In this document: positions 1 through 6,383 of the stretch, piece after piece
How positions within the stretch are numbered: the stretch's first letter is position 1
Layout of the letters: each line of letters opens with the position of its first letter
Origin: Planctomycetaceae bacterium
GTDB lineage: Bacteria > Planctomycetota > Planctomycetia > Pirellulales > Pirellulaceae
Length of the DNA stretch: 7,527 bases
Direction: 5' to 3'
Assembly: GCA_007129635.1 (NCBI GenBank)
Contig: SKVE01001014.1
Location: forward strand, 1-7,527
Position numbers and translations under genes: made by a program
The notes under the pieces: generated by a model
Seen by the model: only the letters and a program-made list of their open reading frames with translations
Told to the model about the DNA's origin: nothing
The model's database searches: none

Positions 1-2
1 TG

Positions 3-818
3 GACTGCGAGGCGGTCGAGTCGGAATTGGGCGGGGCCATGGAGCGTTTCCGGCACGCGTGCCAACATGCGGTGTCGCACTCGCAAACTGGACGTGTCAT
101 CTCGTTCGCCGCGTCATGCGGCGGTTGCGGAGCCAGCATGTTGGCGGCCAGTGTCAGTGCTGTTCTAGCGCACGAGCACGGTCAATGCGGGCTAGTCGAA
201 CTGCGGCCCGGAACCGCCGATCTCGCGGCCATGCTGGATCTGCAGCCAAGTCGTAGTCTGGCCGATCTGTGCGATCACGTCTCGCGACTGGATCAGAGCA
301 TGTTCGAGCAGTTCCTGACACGTCACAGCAGCGGTGTCCAGTTGCTGGCCTCGCCCGTTGCGGCCGATGATCTACGCCGAGTGACGGCCAAAGGGATACG
401 CCGTGCGTTGGCGCTGGCTCGTGTGCGATTCCCCGTCGTCGTCGTCGACCTGGGCAGCGTGCTGAGCGATGAACAGATCGAAGCACTCTGGCAAACCGAC
501 ATCCTGTTGCTGGTCATTCGCCCCGACTACACGGCCGTTCGAAACGCGCGACGAATGATCGATGGGTTGATCGATCTGGGCATCGGACGCGACCGTATAC
601 GACCGGTGGTCAACGGCGGAGGCCAACGTCACGAACTGTCCAATCAACAGATCGAAGCGGCGCTGGGCATCAAGGTAATCCACCAGATTCCTCATGATGC
701 CGCATCGCTGAACCTGGCAGTCAACAGCGGTGTACCGGTCGTTCTGAAGTCCCGTTTTTCAAAAATCACCAAACGCATCCGCACCTTGGCGCACAGCGTG
801 AACGGAGTCAAGAAATAA
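3..818 (+). CDS. cpaE: CpaE/TadZ-like Tad pilus localisation ATPase (5' end probably beyond window)
   Basis: MinD/ParA-like P-loop protein of the CpaE/TadZ family, which places Tad pilus machinery at its cellular site. Residues are numbered from a TTG at 27. An atypical P-loop (CGGCGAS, 31-37) follows a hydrophobic strand. Next come the family-typical 'LVELRPGTADLAAMLDL' stretch (56-72), 'SLADL' and 'LLASP' (106-110), a Walker-B-like VVVVDLG (137-143), 'VVNGGG', and a C-terminal 'IPHDAASLNLAVNSGVPVV' that matches the family's IPxD...N.A...G.P signature. Possible starts are TTG 27 or ATG 39, but the frame is open to the left edge. The upstream residues (ESELGGAMERFRHA) resemble the linker after the receiver-like N-terminal domain of full-length CpaE (about 350-430 aa), so I infer the gene is cut by the window. 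Both P-loop lysines of ParA proteins are absent. It is the first of four collinear tad genes, 83 bp before cpaF. Family assignment is firm; the 5' end is not. Confidence 0.85.
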   Translation, partial: DCEAVESELGGAMERFRHACQHAVSHSQTGRVISFAASCGGCGASMLAASVSAVLAHEHGQCGLVELRPGTADLAAMLDLQPSRSLADLCDHVSRLDQSMFEQFLTRHSSGVQLLASPVAADDLRRVTAKGIRRALALARVRFPVVVVDLGSVLSDEQIEALWQTDILLLVIRPDYTAVRNARRMIDGLIDLGIGRDRIRPVVNGGGQRHELSNQQIEAALGIKVIHQIPHDAASLNLAVNSGVPVVLKSRFSKITKRIRTLAHSVNGVKK

Positions 819-901
819 CGACGGCTGGCAGCACGGAAGCGGAATCGACGACCATCGGTCCAACCGTCCCCAAAAATACCGTAACGAAAACGAGAGATCC
901 C

Positions 902-2335
902 ATGGCGTGGCTCCGAGGCACAAACAGCAAACAACATTCTCCGGTTCATGAAGCCCCTAGTAAGACGCGTCCCAACGTCATTACGGCCGAGCCGATGGTC
1001 GTGACCGAACCGACGGAAGAAAACGCTTTGGCGATCGTCGACGATCTACCGGATGAAAGCGATGATTGGTTCTTGCGGCTGAAACGCGAACTGCATCAGC
1101 AGATCGTGGCCAAGATCAACCCCAATGTCATCCGCGCGATGAAGGAGGAAGAACTCCGAGCCGAAGTCCGGCGCCAGACCGAAGTTCTGTGCCAGGAACG
1201 GGCCGAATTGCTGAATGTGGACGAGCGTGAACGATTGGTCACAGAGATCCTGGACGAAACTTTCGGTCTAGGCCCGCTGGAAAAGTTGCTCCGCGACTCG
1301 GAGATCTCCGACATCTTGATCAACGGCCCCAAATCGATTTACATCGAAAAACATGGTCGGTTGCGTAAGTCTTCGGTCGTGTTCGCCGACGAACGGCATC
1401 TGGTACAGATCGTCCAGCGAATCGTCGGAAAGGTCGGCCGCCGGATCGATGAAACCAACCCCCTTTGCGACGCACGCCTGACCGATGGTAGCCGCTTGAA
1501 CGCGGTCATCCACCCCATCGCGTTGGATGGGGCACTGGTTTCCATTCGCCGATTCGGTGCGAATCCCCTGGTGGCGGAAACACTGGTCACCAACCGATCG
1601 ATCACCAAAGAAATGCTGCAATTCCTGGCAGCTTGCGTTCAGGCTCGCGTCAACGTGGTGATCTCCGGAGGCACTGGTAGCGGGAAAACAACGCTGTTGA
1701 ATGCTTTGTCACGTTTCATCCCCGCGGATGAACGTGTGGTCACCATTGAAGATGCTGCGGAATTGAAGCTGCAACAACCGCACGTCGTCCGCATGGAGAC
1801 CCGCCCTTCCAACATCGAAGGGCAGGGCGAGGTAAACACGCGAGATCTGGTCAAGAACGCGTTGCGGATGCGGCCCGAACGAATTATCGTCGGTGAATGC
1901 CGCGGCGCCGAAGCTCTCGATATGCTGCAGGCGATGAACACCGGACACGATGGCAGCATGACCACGATCCATGCCAATACACCGCGCGATGCGATCAGCC
2001 GGATGGAGATGATGGTGGGGATGGCCGGTTTCGATCTGCCGGTCTGGGTGATCCGCCGACAGATCGCATCAACGATCAACATCGTGGTCCAGGCGGCTCG
2101 ACTGATCGGCGGACCGCGAAAGATCATCAAGATCGCTGAAATCACGGGCATGGAAGGCGATGTGATCAGCATGCAGGACATTTTCGAATTTCAACAAACG
2201 GGGCTGGACGAAAACCGCGTGGCGCAGGGGCAATTCGTCGCTCACGGTATCCGGCCCGTCATCCTGAACAAACTGCAAGCCTGCGGCGTGCCCGTTCCCG
2301 CCGAGATCTTCGAACGGCGCGTGCTGCAGGTTTAA
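902..2335 (+). CDS. cpaF: CpaF/TadA-type secretion ATPase of the Tad pilus
   Basis: Hexameric cytoplasmic ATPase of the type II/IV secretion superfamily (T2SSE/VirB11-like); it powers pilin assembly at the inner membrane. It has 477 aa, normal for CpaF. Residues 1-55 are polar and probably disordered. Residues 60-240 form the N-terminal domain, with FGLGPLEKLL (121-130), the ILINGP motif, GRRIDETNPLCDARL (179-193) and DGSRLNAVIHP. The ATPase core shows Walker A GGTGSGKTT (256-264), Asp box TIEDAAELKL (281-290), Walker B RIIVGE (327-332) and His box MNTGHDGSMTTIHAN (345-359), so it should be active. ATG 902 is the only standard start in frame before the conserved part; the frame stays open upstream but offers no other standard start between the cpaE stop and 902. 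The Shine-Dalgarno is weak (GAGAGA just upstream). It lies 83 bp after cpaE and 30 bp before tadB, the usual tad order. Very sure. Confidence 0.97.
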   Translation: MAWLRGTNSKQHSPVHEAPSKTRPNVITAEPMVVTEPTEENALAIVDDLPDESDDWFLRLKRELHQQIVAKINPNVIRAMKEEELRAEVRRQTEVLCQERAELLNVDERERLVTEILDETFGLGPLEKLLRDSEISDILINGPKSIYIEKHGRLRKSSVVFADERHLVQIVQRIVGKVGRRIDETNPLCDARLTDGSRLNAVIHPIALDGALVSIRRFGANPLVAETLVTNRSITKEMLQFLAACVQARVNVVISGGTGSGKTTLLNALSRFIPADERVVTIEDAAELKLQQPHVVRMETRPSNIEGQGEVNTRDLVKNALRMRPERIIVGECRGAEALDMLQAMNTGHDGSMTTIHANTPRDAISRMEMMVGMAGFDLPVWVIRRQIASTINIVVQAARLIGGPRKIIKIAEITGMEGDVISMQDIFEFQQTGLDENRVAQGQFVAHGIRPVILNKLQACGVPVPAEIFERRVLQV

Positions 2336-2365
2336 GGAACGGCTCGGAAAGAAAGGCGGTGAGCG

Positions 2366-3328
2366 ATGTCACCCTGGATGGTCTTGCTGGCGTTCTGCGC
2401 CGGTTTCTTCCTGATCTTTGCAATCAATTACGCGCTGGCTGACGTGGCCGAAGCTCATCGTCAGCGTTATCAGAAGCGATTGGAACAGGAACTACACCAA
2501 CGGCGCCAAGCGGCCATACGCGCGTCGCTGGCCAAGCGGGATCTGGAAATGTTGGCTGCGGTTCGTGCCCCCGAGAGTTCCCAGCGTCCCTCGCCCCGCG
2601 ATCGGCTATTGCAATTGACCAACGAGTCGGGCATCGAAATACGACCGAGCCAACTGTTCGTGGCTTGCGCCGCTGCCGGTGTGCTCGTCTCTTTGCCCTT
2701 TCTATTGGTCGGGCAAAACTGGTTGTTGGGTAGCCTGATGGGGTTGGCCGCCTCGCCCCTGCCCATGATGTATCTTGGCATGCTGCGAAAACGGCGGCGT
2801 GAGAAGATCTTGGAACAATTGCCCGAGGCGTTCGAGCTGATGGCACGCACCCTCCGATCCGGGCAGACGATCGCGCAAGCCTTCCAAGCGGTCTCCGACG
2901 AAACCACACCACCGATCTCGATAGAGTTTGGCTTTTGCTACGAACAACAGAATCTTGGCTTGACTCCCGAAGCTGCCTTGCGAGATCTGTCGCGCAGAAC
3001 GGGATTGCTGGAACTAAAGATCTTTGTGATGGCGGTCATGATTCATCGGAAGACCGGCGGGAATCTGACCGAATTGTTGGATAAGCTCAGCAAGGTGATC
3101 CGCGAACGGCTGAAGATTCGCGGTGCGATCAAGGCACTCACCGCGGAAGGGGCGCTGCAGGCCTATGTGCTGCTGGCCCTGCCGCCTGCCATGTTGGGCA
3201 TCATCTGGATGATGAACCGCCCCTACGCGGAATTGCTGTTCCAGTATTACTGGTTGCTGATCGGCGCCGGCATCTCGATGACGTTGGGATACTTATGGAT
3301 GCGACGGATCATCAACTTCGATTTTTGA
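2366..3328 (+). CDS. tadB: TadB, inner-membrane platform protein of the Tad pilus (T2SSF domain)
   Basis: Integral-membrane platform subunit thought to pair with TadC and couple the CpaF ATPase to pilin extraction. It has 320 aa. A hydrophobic segment (about 5-25) is followed by a charged, probably helical stretch (27-65) and two close membrane segments (about 97-116 and 118-138). The cytoplasmic T2SSF domain (about 148-260) contains LPEAFELMARTLRSG (152-166), LGLTPEAALRDLSRRTG and GGNLTELLDKLSKVIRER (231-248), all typical of TadB. Two C-terminal membrane segments follow (about 264-283 and 293-311). ATG 2366 is supported by GAAAGG at 2351-2356 with a 9-nt spacer. It begins 30 bp after cpaF and ends 13 bp before tadC, so it very likely shares their transcript. 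TadB is preferred over TadC by gene order, the N-terminal architecture and the GNL motif. Confidence 0.95.
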   Translation: MSPWMVLLAFCAGFFLIFAINYALADVAEAHRQRYQKRLEQELHQRRQAAIRASLAKRDLEMLAAVRAPESSQRPSPRDRLLQLTNESGIEIRPSQLFVACAAAGVLVSLPFLLVGQNWLLGSLMGLAASPLPMMYLGMLRKRRREKILEQLPEAFELMARTLRSGQTIAQAFQAVSDETTPPISIEFGFCYEQQNLGLTPEAALRDLSRRTGLLELKIFVMAVMIHRKTGGNLTELLDKLSKVIRERLKIRGAIKALTAEGALQAYVLLALPPAMLGIIWMMNRPYAELLFQYYWLLIGAGISMTLGYLWMRRIINFDF

Positions 3329-3341
3329 ACGGGACGAATCG

Positions 3342-4271
3342 ATGATAGCACTTGAATGGATGAACGCCTGGTTTTGGTTTGTTGGCGGGACGCTCGCCTT
3401 TACCTTGATGATGGTACTTCTGGGCGTACGCCAGCCTCAGGTGAAAGGCCGATTGGCAACCGTCTCGGCGGGAGGTCAAGGCGGCCATGGTCCGCCACAA
3501 CTGGCGGCTGATGTGCTGCGCGATTACACCTCCCTGGACCGCGAGACCCGACGTCGGCTGCTCAAGGAGCAACAGAAGCAACGTTTCCAAGAACGCCTGA
3601 CACAGGCCGGTTTTTATTCTTCCGTCTCGGGGTCGGCGTTTCTGCTGCTCCGCCTGATGATGATCGGCAGCGCCGCCGGACTGGGCTTTTTGATCAGCAC
3701 CATGGGCAGCGTGAGTTGGTTGACAGGCGTCGGCATCGGGACGGGCTGCGGGGTTGCAGCAACCATCGCGCCAGGATTTTGGCTGGATCACCGGAAAAAG
3801 ACGCGCCAAATAAAAATCCGTCGTGCCCTGCCCGATGCACTGGATGTGATGGTGGTTTGTCTGCAAGGGGGATTGAGCCTGATGGCAACGGTTTCCCGAG
3901 TCGCCAGCGAGCTGGCAACAGCCCATCCGATGCTGGCTACGGAATTCAAGTTCGCAGAATGTCAGATGCAAATGGGCCAGACGGCTGGCGAATCGATCCG
4001 AGGAATCGCAGATCGCTTTGATCTGGAAGAACTGCGCGGCATGTCCGCCGTGATCAAGCAAGCCGAACGCTTGGGCACCAGCATCACCAGCGCCATCGAT
4101 GTGTTCGCAGAGACGCTGCGATTAAAACGGACACAACGAGCCGAAGAGATGGCACACAAGGCCGCCGTGAAAATGCTGATCCCCACGGTGCTTTGTATCT
4201 TTCCCGCCATCTTCGTCGTGGTGCTGGGACCGGCGGCGATTCAGATCTGGATCAACCTGATCCACAAATAA
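3342..4271 (+). CDS. tadC: TadC, inner-membrane platform protein of the Tad pilus (T2SSF domain)
   Basis: Second T2SSF-type platform subunit, expected to associate with TadB in the inner membrane. It has 309 aa. There is an N-terminal membrane segment (about 9-28) and a basic, polar linker (65-88). Two membrane segments follow (about 97-119 and 124-146). The T2SSF domain has ALPDALDVMVVCLQGGLSL (162-180), then QAERLGTSITSAIDVFAETLR (240-260) and RAEEMAHKAAVKMLIPT (266-282). These are hallmark TadC sequences, leading into the last membrane segment (about 278-300). ATG 3342 lies 13 bp after the tadB stop with only a weak GGGA-type ribosome site; the in-frame ATG at 3360 is a less likely alternative because it would trim the first membrane segment. 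It is the last tad gene here, followed by the convergent M14 locus. No tadD/E/F/G-like gene follows directly. Confidence 0.95.
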   Translation: MIALEWMNAWFWFVGGTLAFTLMMVLLGVRQPQVKGRLATVSAGGQGGHGPPQLAADVLRDYTSLDRETRRRLLKEQQKQRFQERLTQAGFYSSVSGSAFLLLRLMMIGSAAGLGFLISTMGSVSWLTGVGIGTGCGVAATIAPGFWLDHRKKTRQIKIRRALPDALDVMVVCLQGGLSLMATVSRVASELATAHPMLATEFKFAECQMQMGQTAGESIRGIADRFDLEELRGMSAVIKQAERLGTSITSAIDVFAETLRLKRTQRAEEMAHKAAVKMLIPTVLCIFPAIFVVVLGPAAIQIWINLIHK

Positions 4272-4593
4272 ACGGTGCGATGCTCATCCTGCCTTGGCGA
4301 TCGGCCGCGGCGGCGCTGGTCGATCCTCAACGTCCCGGTCGCTCCGACGGTAAGAGGTCCGCCGAACCCGGTCCCGACGACCAACCGGGTAGCATCATCT
4401 CCTTGTCTGCATCCTGCTGGACCATGGCCCGGCCATCCCGCCGGACCGTTGACAGATCAGCAACCAAAATCGCTTGAACCCCGCCCGCACGGGAGCATGC
4501 CCGGATCAGCGGTTTGCGTCAACGCCAATTATTGCCGATCACAGGTCGCCAAATCGCCAAGTTGTCTAGCCCATCGCCGGGACCGTTGCCGCG
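4272..4593. other. Convergent intergenic region without a credible gene
   Basis: These 322 bp lie between the tadC stop (+) and the stop of the M14 gene (-). Two short open frames cross it (4193-4477 and 4275-4643, +). The first starts inside tadC; the second uses GTG, runs into the antisense of the M14 gene, and encodes a Pro/Arg-rich chain with no recognisable motif. I treat both as chance. The region holds a fair stem-loop at 4299-4325, a weaker one at 4366-4390 and a short palindrome at 4424-4436. None is followed by a T-tract on either strand. I see no tRNA, repeat array or insertion-sequence end. Confidence 0.6.
4299..4325 (+). terminator. Possible 3' stem-loop of the tad operon
   Basis: GATCGGCC (4299-4306) pairs with GGTCGATC (4318-4325), giving an 8-bp stem with one G-U wobble and an 11-nt GC-rich loop. 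It begins 28 nt after the tadC stop. No U-tract follows (CTCAACG), so it is not a classic intrinsic terminator. It may be a 3'-end stabilising hairpin, part of a Rho-dependent end, or chance in GC-rich DNA. Confidence 0.3.
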
Positions 4594-6366
4594 TCAGGGT
4601 GAATCCGAGCCCTGCAGTTCTTGAGATACCGAACCGCCCTTGACAGAGGTCATGCTGACCCGCCACGGCCCGGGGTCGGCTACCAGCCAACGAACGTACA
4701 CAGCGCCCATTCCGGGCACCGTGGGGATACGCAGACGCTCGGGTTCGTGTACCTGCTCATTAGCTTCCCGAAAGAACGGTTCGCGGCTCCAATGCCCCGT
4801 GATGACAGACAGATTCTGGCCCTCGATGCGGATGATGTCGGGCGACGTGATGTTGCGAGCCACATCGACAGCGGCTCGAGTCGGGATCAGCTTGGGATTC
4901 GAAAACACGGCAGTGATCTCGTAAATGGCTCCGTCCAATCGCTTGGCTTCCAGTCGCTGGAACTGAATCTGAGGCATCTGATCGGCGTGGTACAAGGTGA
5001 AGGCCATGTTGCGGTGGCATTCTTCTTCCAACAGGAACGAGGGCGGCTGCCGCCCCCAGCTTTTCTTCATCCCGCCTACCTCGATGCGTCCGTACTGCGG
5101 ATGATCGACCTCGCGCCACGGGACGAAGCCGTCGCCGAATAGCAGTAATCGGTCGAATTTGGCTCGTGTCTCCTCCGTGGCAAAGAAACGGCCGCCATCG
5201 GTCTGCCGGAAGAAATTCTCAGGCGTGAACAACTCGTTGGTAAACGAAAAAATGCCTCGCATCGAAACCAACCAGTCGACCTCGACCCCGTGCCCTTCAT
5301 ACAGATCGTCGGCCATCGTCAGGTACCGGTAACCGGGCAAGATGTCCTCGCCCTGTTTGCCTAACGCGTCGAAGACAGCGATATCAGCCCGATCCCATCG
5401 TTCGGATTTCAACCCCGGTCCGCGCAGGATCATACCCGCCGTGTTGTGATACGATTGAGCCCCGGCGATGTTCGGATGCGCGATGATGAACTCGGCCGCC
5501 ATGCGGTTAGGACCGACCCACAACGGGTAAGGGCCCGCGCCCGACTGGACGTACTGGGGCTGCCACTGCCAAGGCCAGTCGCGGTTCGGGTCATACCCGC
5601 CCGGTGCGTCTTCGTTGATGCGACCATCGCCGTCCACGTCATACCCCTCCGTTCCCAACAGCCGATACTGGCCCGGCTGGCCGGGTTCGGCCGGGATCAT
5701 GACGTGCGGATACTTAGGATGCGGGATGTGCCGACCATTCGGATCACGCACTCGCATCTGAGTGATGTGCCCGTCCCCGTCCAAATCGTTCGGTCCGTCC
5801 TCGTCGAACAATCCATCACGATCCGAATCGAAGGGACGCAGGCCGGTGCGCGGCGAATGGGTGGTGGCCGGTCCATGCATGTGCGCATCGCGGGAATCGG
5901 GACTGAGCATGGGCAGCAGGTAAAAGGTCCGCTCGTCGACCAAACGCGTGATGAACTCGTTGCGTCCATACATCTCCAGCAGGTACCAGGCCGTGTACAT
6001 CGTGACTTCGGTCGCCTGGATTTCGTTGCCGTGAATGCCGCCGTCGATCCAAAATGCCGGCTTGCTGGCATGGTCGCCCGTGTCCGGGTTGGTGATGGTC
6101 ATCAACCAGATCTCGCGCCCATGATACGAGCGTCCGAGACTGCGCAGGTCAGCCAGTCTTGAATGCTGCTCGACCAACTTGTGCAACAGACGAGTCGTTT
6201 CCGCATAGTCGTAATAGCGGTTCCAGGCGATGGATACTTTCGGATCGGCCGGAGCACCGACCGGTTGGTAAACGGGTTCGCTGGCGAAGGTGATCTGCCC
6301 CAAGACGATCAACGACAAGCTCGATAGAAAGATCATCATCAGGATCGCTGTAAGATACTTTTTCAT
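4594..6366 (-). CDS. Exported M14-family zinc carboxypeptidase with Asp/Gly-rich calcium-loop-like insertions
   Basis: Predicted secreted zinc metallopeptidase of 590 aa. The signal peptide has KK at 2-3, a hydrophobic core at 5-24 and likely cleavage near 27-29. The M14 domain spans about 45-400. The zinc site is HGNE (H112, E115) in the strand-loop 'WIDGGIHGNE', plus H307 in AQSYHNTAG. N261-R262 in DPNRDW match the carboxylate-binding Asn-Arg of carboxypeptidase A, and E378 in FSFTNELF is the catalytic-Glu candidate. Between the two zinc half-sites lie three DxDxDG-type loops (D180-D190, D194-H200, D243-E252), which resemble EF-hand/dockerin calcium loops. The C-terminus (about 410-590) starts with a GFVPWREVDHPQYG motif and is probably a beta-rich domain of unknown role. 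ATG 6364-6366 is supported by the signal peptide and an upstream AAGG. It follows its degenerate paralogue by 9 bp. The substrate cannot be read from sequence; peptide or peptidoglycan-derived ligands are possible. Confidence 0.88.
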   Translation of the reverse strand: MKKYLTAILMMIFLSSLSLIVLGQITFASEPVYQPVGAPADPKVSIAWNRYYDYAETTRLLHKLVEQHSRLADLRSLGRSYHGREIWLMTITNPDTGDHASKPAFWIDGGIHGNEIQATEVTMYTAWYLLEMYGRNEFITRLVDERTFYLLPMLSPDSRDAHMHGPATTHSPRTGLRPFDSDRDGLFDEDGPNDLDGDGHITQMRVRDPNGRHIPHPKYPHVMIPAEPGQPGQYRLLGTEGYDVDGDGRINEDAPGGYDPNRDWPWQWQPQYVQSGAGPYPLWVGPNRMAAEFIIAHPNIAGAQSYHNTAGMILRGPGLKSERWDRADIAVFDALGKQGEDILPGYRYLTMADDLYEGHGVEVDWLVSMRGIFSFTNELFTPENFFRQTDGGRFFATEETRAKFDRLLLFGDGFVPWREVDHPQYGRIEVGGMKKSWGRQPPSFLLEEECHRNMAFTLYHADQMPQIQFQRLEAKRLDGAIYEITAVFSNPKLIPTRAAVDVARNITSPDIIRIEGQNLSVITGHWSREPFFREANEQVHEPERLRIPTVPGMGAVYVRWLVADPGPWRVSMTSVKGGSVSQELQGSDSP

Positions 6367-6375
6367 CGGGTTTTG

Positions 6376-6383
6376 CTACCTTG
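6376..6383 (-). promoter_or_regulatory. Ribosome-binding site overlapping the upstream gene's stop codon
   Basis: Read on the minus strand this is CAAGGTAG. AAGG is the likely Shine-Dalgarno core and TAG is the stop of the upstream M14-like gene. From AAGG to the ATG at 6364-6366 is 12 nt, slightly long. The overlap suggests translational coupling of the two M14 genes. The motif is short, so confidence is moderate. Confidence 0.4.

Noticed and set aside
1639..2181. 180-aa open frame on the minus strand opposite cpaF
   Set aside because: It covers the Walker A to His-box region of cpaF on the other strand; its Ser/Ile/Arg-rich product has no known motif.
3312..4061. 249-aa open frame on the minus strand opposite tadC
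   Set aside because: It lies wholly antisense to a well-supported TadC, is rich in His/Gln/Arg and has no family signature. Long antisense frames are expected from codon bias in GC-rich genes.
4366..4390. Stem-loop ACCCGGT...ACCGGGT in the intergenic region
   Set aside because: A 7-bp stem with an 11-nt loop and no T-tract on either side. It is weaker than the hairpin at 4299-4325 and could be chance at this GC content.
4424..4436. Palindrome ATGGCC-C-GGCCAT
   Set aside because: With a one-base centre it can form only a 4-bp hairpin. As a single isolated palindrome there is no reason to call it an operator.
4275..4643. 122-aa plus-strand frame starting with GTG after tadC
   Set aside because: It is Pro/Arg-rich with no motif or good ribosome site, and it runs about 50 bp into the antisense of the M14 gene. 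I judged it a chance frame.
5446..6162. 238-aa open frame on the plus strand opposite the M14 gene
   Set aside because: It is antisense to the conserved zinc site and calcium-like loops. Its Val/Arg/Asp-rich composition mirrors the complementary codons, and no domain is recognisable.
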